Below are positions 7,944 to 17,371 of a stretch of 64,000 nt of DNA, in pieces. Each line of letters begins with the position of its first letter. The first letter of the stretch is position 1. The DNA is taken from contig JAFPBO010000048.1 of the NCBI GenBank assembly GCA_017390475.1, positions 1 to 64,000 of the forward strand, written 5' to 3'. The notes below the pieces were generated by a model. The model saw only the letters and a program-made list of their open reading frames with translations. It was not told the DNA's origin and did no database searches. Position numbers and translations under genes: made by a program. Source of the stretch: Loktanella sp. GTDB taxonomy: Bacteria > Pseudomonadota > Alphaproteobacteria > Rhodobacterales > Rhodobacteraceae.

Positions 7944-9809
7944 TCAGGCCATCATCATGTGGCTTCGTCGCCGGTATTGTCTCAGCACCACGGGCAGGAT
8001 CAACAAGGCACCCACGACGTCCGACATCCATGACCCATCGATCAAGGCGATGCCGCCCACGATCAGCGCGATCCTGGAAAGCACGCCTAAGCGGTTGAAC
8101 AGGGCACCTGAGCTGCCGAATGCGAAGGCCGCCACCCCGATAGCGCCGCCAATCATTGAATGGATGATCTGATCGGGAGTTCCGATCATCAGCAAGCTGG
8201 GCTGGTAGATGAAATAGAACGCTAGCAGATATGCGGGCAAAGCCAGGACCATTGATTGCAGTCCGGTTCTGAATGGGTTGGACCCAGCAAGCCCCGCAGC
8301 GGCAAAGGCTGAAAGAGCCACCGGAGGCGTCAGTCCGGCAAACAATGAGAAATAGAAAATGAACATATGCGCGGCAAGGATCGGGATGCCAAGATTTGCC
8401 AAGGGTACCGCGACGACCGATGCAGTGATCACATAGGCCGCAATGCCCGGCACCCCCATTCCTAGAAAAATCGTCACCAGCATGGTCAGCACGAGCGACA
8501 GGAACAGGAAATCCTGACCCAGACGGAAGATAAAGCTGGATACCTGAATGCCGACCCCTGTCAGCAGGATGATCCCTACAAGAATGCCCGCAATGGCACA
8601 GGCGAGACCTACTTCGATGATACCTTCAGTCAATGATTTCAACCGAATGACAAACGCTTCGGCCGAGTAACCAGAGCGGTTGGCGACAAAACCACCGACG
8701 AAGAGAATCGCAGTGGATTGCAGCACCGCCCGTTCCAGCGGCAAGAAACTGACGATACTGTATATTAGCCAGCCCATCCCCAGAACCACCGGCCAAAAGC
8801 GCGTGATCGTATCCCACCCAAGGGCAGGTGACTCGATTTCGGTCGGTGTAATGTCCAGGCGGTGGGTGGCACCGTAAACGTAGCAGCCGACCCCGATATA
8901 GAACAATATCGCCGGGACGAGCGCCGCGAGGATGATCGTCGCATAGGGCACGCCAGTGAATTCGGCCATGATAAGGGCCCCCGCAGCCATGATCGGCGGT
9001 GTAAGCGACCCGCCCGTCGATGCCGTGGCCTCGATCGCGCCAGCCAGACGCGGCGGATATCCTGCCCGCTTCATCAGCGGAATTGTGAACTGACCGGTTG
9101 TCAGAACGTTCGCCATACTGCTGCCCGATAGCGTGCCAAACAGGGCCGAAGCGACGATCGACACATAGGCAGCACCGCCTTTGCGTTTGCCAGCTGCCTT
9201 GAGCGCCACTTGTAAAAATAGCTCCTGGCCACCACACAACAAAAGCGCCTGACCGAAGACAAGAAAGAGAAATATCCAGCGTAATGCCACCTGGGCAGGT
9301 TCGGAGTAAATACCGACCTCGGTCATGAACAACGTGCCGAAAACCCTATGATATGACATGAGCGGGGTTCCGGTATTGCCCGGAACGATATAATTGATCA
9401 GCGCATAGACAAGCGCGACGATCCCGATCACCGGCAGAACCAGACCGATGGCCCGCCGCCCCGCTTCGAGCAAGGTCAGCACCATAAGAACGCCCACAAG
9501 AATGTCAGACGTCAGTGGCATGCTCGACCGCCGCACGAATGCGTCGTAGTCGTTATAGACATAAACCATCGGCACCAAAGAGAGCAGCACCAGCACCCAG
9601 TCATACCAAGGAATTGCGTCGCTCGTCGCCGTTTTGCGCAGGCCAAACTTGAGGAACGTCAGGCCCGTCAGCGCCGACACGAACACCACGGCATGAAACA
9701 GCGGGTCGGTAGGTGCAACGTAAAGCAGATATAGCTGCCCCAACACCAATGCGCCTGCAAAGATGAGGAATATCTGCGAGTCGATACCTTGAAGAGTTCT
9801 GCGGTACAT
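7944..9809 (-). CDS. TRAP transporter fused 4TM/12TM permease (TAXI type)
   Basis: This 621-residue integral membrane protein fuses the small and large permease subunits of a tripartite ATP-independent periplasmic transporter. About 16-18 hydrophobic segments are visible. The N-terminal four-helix part (to about 150) precedes the DctM-like part with SALFGTLSGSSMANVLTTG and GAIEATASTGGSLTPPIMAAGA, the glycine/serine-rich motifs of fused TRAP permeases. It uses an ion gradient to import a substrate captured by the binding protein encoded just upstream. The gene is last in a minus-strand set amidase–binding protein–permease, so the substrate may be an amide or a carboxylate released from one; that is inference. 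Confidence 0.93.
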   Translation of the reverse strand: MYRRTLQGIDSQIFLIFAGALVLGQLYLLYVAPTDPLFHAVVFVSALTGLTFLKFGLRKTATSDAIPWYDWVLVLLSLVPMVYVYNDYDAFVRRSSMPLTSDILVGVLMVLTLLEAGRRAIGLVLPVIGIVALVYALINYIVPGNTGTPLMSYHRVFGTLFMTEVGIYSEPAQVALRWIFLFLVFGQALLLCGGQELFLQVALKAAGKRKGGAAYVSIVASALFGTLSGSSMANVLTTGQFTIPLMKRAGYPPRLAGAIEATASTGGSLTPPIMAAGALIMAEFTGVPYATIILAALVPAILFYIGVGCYVYGATHRLDITPTEIESPALGWDTITRFWPVVLGMGWLIYSIVSFLPLERAVLQSTAILFVGGFVANRSGYSAEAFVIRLKSLTEGIIEVGLACAIAGILVGIILLTGVGIQVSSFIFRLGQDFLFLSLVLTMLVTIFLGMGVPGIAAYVITASVVAVPLANLGIPILAAHMFIFYFSLFAGLTPPVALSAFAAAGLAGSNPFRTGLQSMVLALPAYLLAFYFIYQPSLLMIGTPDQIIHSMIGGAIGVAAFAFGSSGALFNRLGVLSRIALIVGGIALIDGSWMSDVVGALLILPVVLRQYRRRSHMMMA

Positions 9810-9923
9810 GTGTGGCTGCTTTCCGTAAGGCTGGATGATGGGCGAATGTGGGAAATCTTAATCTGCCAAAGACCGGAGTCAGCCGGGCCCTGTTTCAGGC
9901 CCGGCGCGTATCGTTCTCTGTGC

Positions 9924-10919
9924 TTATTCGAGAATGCCGATCTCGCGGAAATACCGCTCTGCACCGGCATGATAAGGTACAATTGACCCGGCCATACGTA
10001 CGAGATCCTCATTCAGATATTGCTGCGATGCGTGCGTCTGAAGCAATTCGTCCCGGTTTTCCCACACAGCTTTGACGTAGTGATATACCAGTTCTTCATT
10101 GGTGTTGGCATTGACCCAGAAATTCGTCATGCCACCAGCCCAAGGTACATCGTTTGGCTGATCGTCATACATGTTGGCGCGGACATAATCCGCAGGAAGA
10201 TAGGGGAACATCTCGGCGACAGCTTTCAGATCATCCTCTTCCACCGGGACAAGCCGCAAGTCGTGAACCGCCTTTTGTTCCATCAAAGCAGCGCCCGGAT
10301 GCGCGGTACCCCAGAAAAAACAATCCAACGAGCCAGAGACCAACCCCGCAAACCCTTGGGCGTCGGCCATCCGCGACACTGACCGAAAATCACTTTCTGT
10401 CAGACCAAGTGCTTCAATCTGGTTCATCGCCGTGACTTCGGCACCGGATCCTGCAGGCGTCAGGCCAAGCCGCCGACCAACACAATCCCGAAACGTCTGC
10501 ACAGGGCTATCAGCCATGACGATCACACCTTGCTGCAGGCTATACGCCGGAAACAAGGTCACCATGTCGGGAAATGGCTCGTAGTCTTCAAATGCAAATT
10601 GACCATGATGCAGGGCATATCCACCGGCAGCGTTGCCACTCGCCATCTCGACTTCGCCAGAGAACAATAGTGCCGCATTGTCTGATCCGCCTTGCGAGGC
10701 TTGCAGGTCCAACCGCAGACCGGGTAGTTCACGCTCGACGATGGATTTATGCCCCACGTGAACCGCATAGACCGAATGGACAGGCCGCCCGGCCGCTGCG
10801 CGAAGCGTCACCTCATCGCCCGGGCTCCAGCCCTCGGCCAGTGCCACGCCGCCAAAGTTCAGAACGGAGGCAGAAAGCAAAACGGTCACGCCTAGTGAAA
10901 ATCTTGAAGTCATCATCAT
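9924..10919 (-). CDS. TAXI-family TRAP transporter solute-binding protein
   Basis: A 331-residue periplasmic binding protein. It starts with a signal peptide (MMMTSRFSLGVTVLLSASVL then a likely cleavage after GVALA). The mature part has the TAXI pattern LDLQASQGGSDNAALLFSGEVEMASGNA and a later VQTFRDCVGRRLGLTPAGSGAE segment, where TAXI proteins hold their ligand. The start has an AAGGAAAA site. It is 114 bases upstream of the fused permease gene and 36 bases downstream of the amidase gene, so the three are probably one transcription unit. The ligand cannot be read from sequence. Confidence 0.88.
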   Translation of the reverse strand: MMMTSRFSLGVTVLLSASVLNFGGVALAEGWSPGDEVTLRAAAGRPVHSVYAVHVGHKSIVERELPGLRLDLQASQGGSDNAALLFSGEVEMASGNAAGGYALHHGQFAFEDYEPFPDMVTLFPAYSLQQGVIVMADSPVQTFRDCVGRRLGLTPAGSGAEVTAMNQIEALGLTESDFRSVSRMADAQGFAGLVSGSLDCFFWGTAHPGAALMEQKAVHDLRLVPVEEDDLKAVAEMFPYLPADYVRANMYDDQPNDVPWAGGMTNFWVNANTNEELVYHYVKAVWENRDELLQTHASQQYLNEDLVRMAGSIVPYHAGAERYFREIGILE

Positions 10920-10955
10920 GTTGGTTTTCCTTGTTGGAGAGAAAATTTCGGGTGA

Positions 10956-12239
10956 TCAGTTCAGATGCCGATCTACCCATCGGGACACGGCCAGAAGGCG
11001 CGCGTCGTCATCAGCCGCAGCCAAGACCTGAAGCCCCAGCGGCATGCCGTTCGGCCCCACCCCGCACGGAATCGAAACACATGGAAGATACAAAGGCGTA
11101 AAAATCTCGCCGATGGCAGCGGACCCGGTGGCGTGAAGTCCCAAGGGTGCCTCGCCCATGGCACTGGCGGTGATCAGGACATCAACATCTGCAAAAATTT
11201 CTGGTATCAGAGCACGTGATTGTGCCAGGTATCTTCGCGCGGCACGGTACTCCTCGAAATCGGTCTCAAGGCCATGACGGATGCGCCCGTTGCGCAATGC
11301 CTCACTGATCTCATCCCAATGGTGGGTGATTTCATGAGCAAAGTTCCGGACGAATTCAAAGCTCGAAACCTTGCGGTGCGCCTCGCTGAAGCCGTCGAAC
11401 GAGGCCGGCAGCGTGATGTCAGTGATTTGCGCACCCGCCCGCTCTAAACGCGCTACAGCCTCCTCCATCACGGCACGCATGCAGGGTTCCATCTGATCCC
11501 AAAGCGTCGTCCGGCAAAACCCGATCTTGGGGGCCTTGTCTTCGACTGGCCCGGCAGGGCGCGGCTTGATGCGCAGCAGTACATCCCTGAACAGCATCAG
11601 GTCTTCGATCGACCGTGCCATCGGACCCAGACGGTCAAAGCTGCCAGCGGCTTCCCTTACGCCTGAACACCTGAAATCGCCCTGACTTGGCAGATAGGCA
11701 TAGATACCACAAAAGGCAGCCGGACGGATGGTGGATTGTGTGGTCTGCGTTCCAAGCGATAGCGGCACCATGCAATCGGCAACCGCTGCGGCAGAGCCGC
11801 TGGACGATCCGCCAGGGGTTCTTGCAGGATCGATCGGATTGGCTGTTTTGCCTGGAAAGAAATTGGCGAATTCTGTCGAGACAGCCTTGCCCACAAGGAT
11901 ACCACCTGCCGCCCGGGTCAAGGCCACGCAAGAAGCATCCGCCGCTGGCTGGTGTCCTGCGTAAATGCGAGATCCATATGCTGTCGGCATGTCATGCGTA
12001 TCGATAATGTCCTTTACCGCGAAGGGGATTCCGCCCATGGGGCCTTTGCGCCCCGACTGGTCAATACGCCGTGCCATCTCAAGCGCGCTGTCACGGTCCA
12101 GATGAATGAAGGCACCAACAACATCTTCTCTTGCATCAATTCTGTCGAAGCAGGCGCGCAGCAAGCGTTCAGCAGTCAAAGTGCCTGCATCCATTTCGGA
12201 CAAAGCTTCTGTGGCCGTCAGTTCGTTATGAAGCTTCAT
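10956..12239 (-). CDS. Amidase-signature family hydrolase
   Basis: A 427-residue enzyme of the amidase signature family, which cleaves carboxamides by a Ser-cisSer-Lys triad. The triad is visible as K76 (FAVKDIID), S145 (GGSSSGS) and S169 (in GTQTTQSTIRPAAFCG). The region before the nucleophile is TQTTQS where many members have TDTGGS, which may affect substrate choice. The ATG at 12239 (MKLHNELTATEAL) has a GGAGCGG site; the longer frame adds an unconserved leader. It is the first gene of the amidase–TAXI–TRAP unit, and the GntR-type operators lie in its promoter region. The real substrate is unknown. Confidence 0.88.
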   Translation of the reverse strand: MKLHNELTATEALSEMDAGTLTAERLLRACFDRIDAREDVVGAFIHLDRDSALEMARRIDQSGRKGPMGGIPFAVKDIIDTHDMPTAYGSRIYAGHQPAADASCVALTRAAGGILVGKAVSTEFANFFPGKTANPIDPARTPGGSSSGSAAAVADCMVPLSLGTQTTQSTIRPAAFCGIYAYLPSQGDFRCSGVREAAGSFDRLGPMARSIEDLMLFRDVLLRIKPRPAGPVEDKAPKIGFCRTTLWDQMEPCMRAVMEEAVARLERAGAQITDITLPASFDGFSEAHRKVSSFEFVRNFAHEITHHWDEISEALRNGRIRHGLETDFEEYRAARRYLAQSRALIPEIFADVDVLITASAMGEAPLGLHATGSAAIGEIFTPLYLPCVSIPCGVGPNGMPLGLQVLAAADDDARLLAVSRWVDRHLN

Positions 12240-12448
12240 TTCTGGACCGCTCCGGCAGCACCGGACCAAAGACCGGCAATGCACCGCTGGTTATCCGCAC
12301 AATTCGTTGGCATTTTCTTCTCCTTACTATCGACTGACGCCGCGCCTGAGCCCGGCACTGGTCGGGCACGGGCACCCGGTGGTGTCAGCAAGAATCCTGT
12401 GTGTCACGACAATGATCTCGTCCTAGGGACAGAGTGTGCGGAATACAT

Positions 12449-12460
12449 ATTGTTGACAAT
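12449..12460. promoter_or_regulatory. Putative GntR/FCD operator 1
   Basis: ATTGTTGACAAT: arms ATTGT and ACAAT are perfect reverse complements around 2 bases. The core TTGTnGACAA is a typical target shape for FadR/FCD-type GntR regulators. It lies about 210 bases upstream of the amidase start. Confidence 0.55.
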
Positions 12461-12600
12461 CATGATTGGAGAAATCTTTAGCCTAGGCCATAAAATGACT
12501 TCAAATCGTGCAATAAAATTCACATTTACTTAATTTATCAGCACAATATCACAAATACACCCAGATTATTGTCCTTGTGATGTGGTATCGCCTCTTGCAT

Positions 12601-12612
12601 ATTGCAGACAAT
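12601..12612. promoter_or_regulatory. Putative GntR/FCD operator 2
   Basis: ATTGCAGACAAT matches operator 1 at 10 of 12 positions. It ends 19 bases before the ATG of the AbrB-family gene, where bound protein would block transcription or initiation. Confidence 0.5.
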
Positions 12613-12631
12613 ATATACAAAGGATGCCCTC

Positions 12632-13666
12632 ATGCTTGAACTACCAAGAACATTGCGAGTCCTGGCAATTGGCACTATCGCTGGATTTGGGACGGCATTT
12701 TTTGGACTACCGCTGCCTTGGCTGATCGGCTCGCTCGTCATCACTGCGGCGCTTTCGTTGAGTGGACTGAATGTCAGCACCCCACCCCTGATCCGTCAAT
12801 CAGGCCAGTTGATCGCCGCAATTGCCATCGGCCTCGGTTTTTCGTCGCAAGTCATGGCGATGCTCTCTGACTATGTTTATTTGATTATCTTCAGTGCCTT
12901 GGCATCAGTGGCGCTTGGCATCGTCGCTGCGTGGTTGGTATCAAAGATGTCGGAGATACCATTCGAGACAGCTTACTTCTCCAGCATGCCTGGCGGTGTC
13001 GCGGAAATGTCAGTGCTGGCACAGCGCTTTGGAGGCGATTCAGCCCTGGTTGCTACGGCGCAATCGATCAGAATTATTATTGTTGTCCTGTCGATCCCGA
13101 TTGTCCTTGATGTCATCATGGCTGCCGATATTGTCGGCAATCCAAGCGATCCCACAACCTTTAAACCATGGCTCAAAGTGGTGCCACTTCTTATACTTGG
13201 CGGCGGCCTTGGTCTTGCGCTTAGCAAAATGGGGGTGATGAATGCCTTTTTTCTGGCGGGACTAGCTGTCGGCGCAACAGTTGCTATTGCGGAACTCAGC
13301 AGCGGGGTGATTCCTGCTCAGGCAGTGAATGCGGCGCAGGTGCTGATCGGTTGTGCGCTTGGCGGTCGCATTGACCCGCGGCTTTTGACGCAACTGCGGG
13401 CGTTCTTGCCGATCACAACAGCCTGCACATTGGCGCTTATTCTGTTCAACGCGGCGATTGCAGTCGTGCTGCACTACCAATCAGATCTGCCTGTTTCGGT
13501 ACTATTGCTTGCCACGGCACCCGGTGGCGTTGCCGAAATGAGCATCACCGCAAAGGCGTTCATGCTTGCGGCACCACTGGTAACGGCCTTTCACCTGACA
13601 CGCATCATCCTGATCGTCGTGTTCTCTGCGCCGCTTTACCGCGCCTGCGCCAGAGTATTGTCCTAA
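12632..13666 (+). CDS. AbrB-family membrane protein (putative transporter/regulator)
   Basis: This 344-residue polytopic protein belongs to the AbrB/DUF4311-like duplication family (often mislabelled putative ammonia monooxygenase). About ten hydrophobic segments form two halves. Each half carries the same signature: FSSMPGGVAEMSVLAQ (about residue 120) and TAPGGVAEMSITAKAF (about 300), clear evidence of internal duplication. The ATG at 12632 has an AAAGGA site 8 bases upstream. Members often sit beside TRAP or tricarboxylate transporters with a GntR regulator, as here. The transported molecule, if any, is unknown. Confidence 0.85.
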   Translation: MLELPRTLRVLAIGTIAGFGTAFFGLPLPWLIGSLVITAALSLSGLNVSTPPLIRQSGQLIAAIAIGLGFSSQVMAMLSDYVYLIIFSALASVALGIVAAWLVSKMSEIPFETAYFSSMPGGVAEMSVLAQRFGGDSALVATAQSIRIIIVVLSIPIVLDVIMAADIVGNPSDPTTFKPWLKVVPLLILGGGLGLALSKMGVMNAFFLAGLAVGATVAIAELSSGVIPAQAVNAAQVLIGCALGGRIDPRLLTQLRAFLPITTACTLALILFNAAIAVVLHYQSDLPVSVLLLATAPGGVAEMSITAKAFMLAAPLVTAFHLTRIILIVVFSAPLYRACARVLS

Positions 13667-13686
13667 AACTGACAGCATCATTGGCG

Positions 13687-14328
13687 CTACAGCCTGTCGC
13701 GTGCTTCGAGAATAAAATTCCGAAACGCAGTGCGCACTTCGTCAGGATCGCCTTTGCGCAGGATTTCAAGAAGATGTGAGTGTGCTATGAATGAACGCTT
13801 CATGTCATCCACCCCACTCAGCCGCCTGCGACGAACAAGCATCATCTTGCGGGTTATGGACCGGTGGAGGTCGCGTAAGGTCTCGTTGGGGCAAGTCGCC
13901 ACCAGTATGGCATCAAACTGGACATTGGCAGCAAAGTACCGTGCTGTGTCTTGCTGTTTTAAAGCATCGCGCATGTCCCGTTGCACCAGATCAAATTCGA
14001 ACAGAACGTCCGAAGTCAGTCTTTCCAATGCAGCCGCCGCAAGCTCACCTTCGATCGCTGCGCGCACCTGATACAAGTCGCGCAGCTCTTCACGACCGAT
14101 TTCGCGCACCACCACGCCCCGGTTACGCTGTCCGATCAACAGGCCGGCTTCTGTCAGTGCCCGGAACGCTTCACGCACCGGACCACGGCTGATGCCTAGC
14201 CGCTCTGCAATAGACTGCTCCGAGATCCGTGCGCCGGCCTCTAGCTCTCCGGTGATGATCATCCGTTCTACTTCTTGCTGCACAGCTTCCACCATGGACC
14301 CACGCGGCTCTTCACCATCCAAAGACAT
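13687..14328 (-). CDS. GntR-family transcriptional regulator (FCD subfamily)
   Basis: A 213-residue regulator. The N-terminal winged helix (about 10-75) contains GARISEQSIAERLGISRGPVREAFRALTEAGLL, the classic GntR pattern; the rest is an all-helical FCD ligand-binding domain with DLYQVRAAIEGELAAAALER and later histidines that bind a metal and effector. It ends 20 bases from the convergent AbrB-family gene. A perfect palindrome TTGTCGACAA lies just upstream of its ATG, and similar sites lie in the amidase/AbrB promoter region, so it probably represses itself and both neighbouring units until an effector, perhaps the amidase product, is present. Confidence 0.93.
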   Translation of the reverse strand: MSLDGEEPRGSMVEAVQQEVERMIITGELEAGARISEQSIAERLGISRGPVREAFRALTEAGLLIGQRNRGVVVREIGREELRDLYQVRAAIEGELAAAALERLTSDVLFEFDLVQRDMRDALKQQDTARYFAANVQFDAILVATCPNETLRDLHRSITRKMMLVRRRRLSGVDDMKRSFIAHSHLLEILRKGDPDEVRTAFRNFILEARDRL

Positions 14329-14342
14329 CCAGACACCCCCAC

Positions 14343-14354
14343 TTTGTCGACAAT
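14343..14354. promoter_or_regulatory. Putative GntR autoregulatory operator
   Basis: TTTGTCGACAAT contains the perfect 10-base palindrome TTGTCGACAA (14344-14353). It ends about 15 bases upstream of the GntR start codon, next to its GGGGG ribosome binding site. Shape and sequence match the two sites in the amidase/AbrB promoter region. Confidence 0.6.
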
Positions 14355-14835
14355 CAGGACATAGTCTGGTGCATAGCTTTTGTCACGAAAGATGATTTAG
14401 CCATGTTCCGGGAAACGCGTGAAAGTTGATGAGCCCCACACTCTTTGCGAGCGGTTCGGGGCAGTCGACACCGTGTCGAATGTTAGTTCCAAAGACACAC
14501 CGCAGCCAGAAGCGCCTGAGACGGAGCAAGAACCCGGATACGAGGTGATGAAATGCGGCAAAATGAAAGAGCGCGTGAGCAAGCCCTGATAGCGGGGCAG
14601 CATTCCAGTTTGTTCAATATTTCAGCGAACCGCCAAAGTTTATCAATGGGGCAACAAAAATACTGTTCTGCCTTATTGTTGCCATATTCTGCATAAATTT
14701 ACTTTCCAATTTGATTGAAAAGTTGGCAAGGCATCAACATGCCAAGACATGAAGTGTTGTTCACGAAGGTCTAAAAACCTGCCACTTTCGGCTTGATTTG
14801 GTCGACTTGGGCAACGCCTACGAGGAGCCTTGCCA
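14355..14835. other. Intergenic remnant zone
   Basis: About 480 bases without an intact gene. On the plus strand, 14401-14589 is an open stretch without a good start whose translation contains VDEPHTLCERFGAVDT and EQEPGYEVMKCGKMKERVSK; it could be the tail of a decayed gene, but I recognise no family. The rest is AT-rich and leads into the IS5 remnant. Confidence 0.35.
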
Positions 14836-15298
14836 GTGTTGAAACAGCCCACCTTCCCCGACGCATATGATACAACAAAGGCGACGGTCACTCGGCGCGA
14901 GCGGTTCTCGACGGTGATGTATTCGGTGGTGCCCTCGGGCAGACTGCTTGCGCTGAGCGATCGGATGGCTGACGAGCCCCGCCAAGATGGCGGGGCAGTG
15001 CGCAGTTTTACCATAATCGAATTAGGCGATGGCCGGGTCGCCGAAGTGATCACGATCCTCAACTTCGGCCACCTGCAACAGCGGGATGGCCTGACCGATG
15101 TGATCTTTGCGGATGTGAACGCGTATCTGGCGGACACGTGGATCTTCCTGCGCGCCGGCACCTTGATAGATGCGACGATCATCGATGCACCCTCTTGGGC
15201 AAACGACAAGACCAAGGCGCGCAACCCCGAGATGCCATCGACGAAGAAGCATAGCGACTGGTGTTTCGGGTTAAGGGCGCACATCGGTGTCGATAGCA
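14836..15298 (+). pseudogene. Broken IS5-family transposase
   Basis: The plus-strand translation shows several IS5-family blocks in order: LKQPTFPDAY and TRRERFSTVMYSVVP (usual N terminus), then TILNFGHLQQRDGL, then AGTLIDATIIDAPSW with the first catalytic aspartate, then RNPEMPSTKKHSDWCFGLRAHIGVD. The segment between the N-terminal block and TILNF is shorter than normal and unrelated, which indicates an internal deletion or scrambling. After HIGVDS the match stops: the second aspartate and glutamate of the DDE triad are missing. The frame continues to 15432 with no transposase content. It is a dead element marking the edge of the Kai/c-di-GMP block. Confidence 0.8.
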
Positions 15299-15496
15299 TA
15301 AAGCTGTGTCTGTCCGAAATTCACCAGACCACCCCAACGGCGGACCTGAAACGGCGCGGTTCCCCCCCTGCGTGCCACTTGCCGCCTGAAAAGGCCATCA
15401 AACCACCATTTCAGCGTGGCCTAATGTGTTAATCAGGTGTTCATTAGGTCTAAAACGACCACATACCAAAATACTATTATTCATAAAGTGATTAAA

Positions 15497-17209
15497 ATGG
15501 GCAGGCTTGAACGAAATTTCCTAACTCTTGTTGTATTTTTGGTTTCTGTTTTTATATTAGTGGGCTTTTATGCTTTCAAACAAATAACTGACAATGTTAT
15601 TGAAAGCTGGGGCCAAAGGATGATTGAAAACCAAGTTAGATATAACAGTAGTCGGTTGCTTCAGCCGCTTGAGCGTGAAATAGCCTTGGCGCAACAAATG
15701 GCTGCCTCACCAACGCTCATAGCGTGGGCAAAAGATCCAGCCAACCCCCAGCTTGACGCGGCCGCAAGGACAGAACTAGAAAGCTTTCGTCGTAATTTTA
15801 ATTCAAAAAACTATTTCATCGCACTCACTAAATCAAATGATTATTATCACAATAATGAGGCAAATGAGTTTTTTGGGCAAGAATTACAATATAGGCTCCG
15901 GGAGAGCAGACCAGCTGATGCATGGTTTTTTGGATTAGTTGAGCAAGGCTTAGATTTTCATATCAATATTAATCCCGATGTTGAGCTGGGAGTAACAAAG
16001 TTATGGATTGATGTGTTGATGAGAGACGAAGATGGCGAGATTTTAGCTGCCCTTGGAACAGGTCTACCACTCGATGAAACCATCACCGATATCGTTACAC
16101 CCAGTCAAAATGGTGTTATTGGACTTTTTGCTGATTCACGTGGCGCTATTCAATTATATCAAGACAGCCGGTTCATTGATTTTGCCAGCTTTATCCAGCC
16201 TGAAGGGCAGAAACGGACACTGGATCTCATAGTGGACCTTCCCGAGGAAGGAGCCATGTTAATGGATCAGCTACGCATGATGAGCGAGAATCACTTAATT
16301 TATGATGATGTCGTTACAAAATATGCGACAATTGCAGGAGAGCGATATTTAGTTGGCATTTCCTACCTACCGACGATCGGCTGGTATGACGTCACCTTCT
16401 TGAACTTAGCCAAAGCCATGCCGCGGGATCGCTTTGTTCCCTTGGCAAGTTTAGTAATCATATCACTTCTTCTCACACTTGGAATTATTCATTTCGTTAT
16501 GCGTCGGGAAATATTACTTCCACTATCTCAATTGTCGAAGCAAATGAATAATTTGGGGAAGAGAGATTTCAATCGCTCAGGGTTCGAGAATATTTATAAG
16601 GGTGAATTAAGCTCCATCTTCGAGTCCTTCAAGAATATGGAAACCATGATTCATGCAAATTATGAAACACTTGAAGCAATGGTAGTAGATCGCACAAAGG
16701 AACTTGAAATCAAGGCGCGCGAGGATGACCTTACAGGATTACTAAATCGTGGCGCCATCGCAAGAATTATAGATCTGGAAACAAAAAATGAGTTGAGAAC
16801 TAAAGCTGGTGTCGGCCTAGTCTGGATCGATATAGATGATTTCAAGAATGTAAATGATACTTTTGGTCATGCAGCTGGTGATTTGATCCTCACAGAGTTG
16901 GGAAAAGAGCTAAAGAGTATTTTGCGTATTTATGACCATGCGGCCCGTTGGGGCGGCGACGAATTTCTTGTTCTCCTCTCCCCATGCGATGAAGACCTTC
17001 TAAAGACTGTCAGTGAGCGCCTGAAATTAGCCCTCAAACATAATGACGTGTTCAGCCAGTATCGAGTGACCGTCAGTACTGGTACGTCTATGTTAGAAGC
17101 CGAAGAAGCGTATGAACAAGCCTTCGCCAGAGCTGATGCCGAATTATACCGTGCAAAGGCCCAAAATGGTGACGAAGATAGACGTACTTTTGGTAGAATG
17201 AATAAATAA
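15497..17209 (+). CDS. Membrane diguanylate cyclase with periplasmic Cache-like sensor
   Basis: This 570-residue protein makes the second messenger c-di-GMP from two GTP. The layout is one transmembrane helix (about 8-27), a periplasmic region of about 280 residues resembling a double Cache sensor, a second helix (about 313-335), a HAMP-like linker and a GGDEF domain. The active site is intact (GGDEF, 486-490), as is the product-inhibition I-site RIYD (477-480). DDLTGLLNR marks the domain start. The ATG at 15497 puts the first helix at the N terminus; a longer frame to 15437 is less likely. The gene is visibly AT-rich compared with its surroundings, a sign of transfer. It converges with the Kai kinase gene. 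Confidence 0.9.
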   Translation: MGRLERNFLTLVVFLVSVFILVGFYAFKQITDNVIESWGQRMIENQVRYNSSRLLQPLEREIALAQQMAASPTLIAWAKDPANPQLDAAARTELESFRRNFNSKNYFIALTKSNDYYHNNEANEFFGQELQYRLRESRPADAWFFGLVEQGLDFHININPDVELGVTKLWIDVLMRDEDGEILAALGTGLPLDETITDIVTPSQNGVIGLFADSRGAIQLYQDSRFIDFASFIQPEGQKRTLDLIVDLPEEGAMLMDQLRMMSENHLIYDDVVTKYATIAGERYLVGISYLPTIGWYDVTFLNLAKAMPRDRFVPLASLVIISLLLTLGIIHFVMRREILLPLSQLSKQMNNLGKRDFNRSGFENIYKGELSSIFESFKNMETMIHANYETLEAMVVDRTKELEIKAREDDLTGLLNRGAIARIIDLETKNELRTKAGVGLVWIDIDDFKNVNDTFGHAAGDLILTELGKELKSILRIYDHAARWGGDEFLVLLSPCDEDLLKTVSERLKLALKHNDVFSQYRVTVSTGTSMLEAEEAYEQAFARADAELYRAKAQNGDEDRRTFGRMNK

Positions 17210-17233
17210 GGCGAATTTTGATTTTTCTTCATT

Positions 17234-17250
17234 GGCTCTGTTGTAGCAAA
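17234..17250. repeat. IS-end-like motif
   Basis: GGCTCTGTTGTAGCAAA resembles the terminal inverted repeat of IS6-type elements (GGCTCTGTTGCAAA) with a 3-base insertion. No partner repeat or transposase is next to it. It may be a solitary scar or chance. Confidence 0.2.
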
Positions 17251-17371
17251 CCTCTGGTGTCCAAAGTTTACCTTTCCCAACTGGACTCATCTCACAGCTT
17301 CAGTGACGGGGAGCTTAGGTCAGTGTCCGAATTTCGGGGGGTAGCTTAGATCTCTCTCCCCAGCCCCAGCC

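Larger units (their letters stand above)
12240..12631. promoter_or_regulatory. Divergent promoter region between amidase operon and AbrB-family gene
   Basis: This 392-base gap separates two divergent genes and becomes very AT-rich from about 12440. It holds two palindromes of the same design (12449-12460 and 12601-12612), listed separately, and no credible coding frame. Confidence 0.7.

Noticed and set aside
7705-8172. A 155-codon plus-strand frame after tpiA
   Set aside because: The second half is antisense to the TRAP permease gene, the first half has no recognisable content.
14673-15299. A 208-codon minus-strand frame
   Set aside because: It is antisense to the IS5 transposase remnant, whose plus-strand translation has clear transposase blocks.
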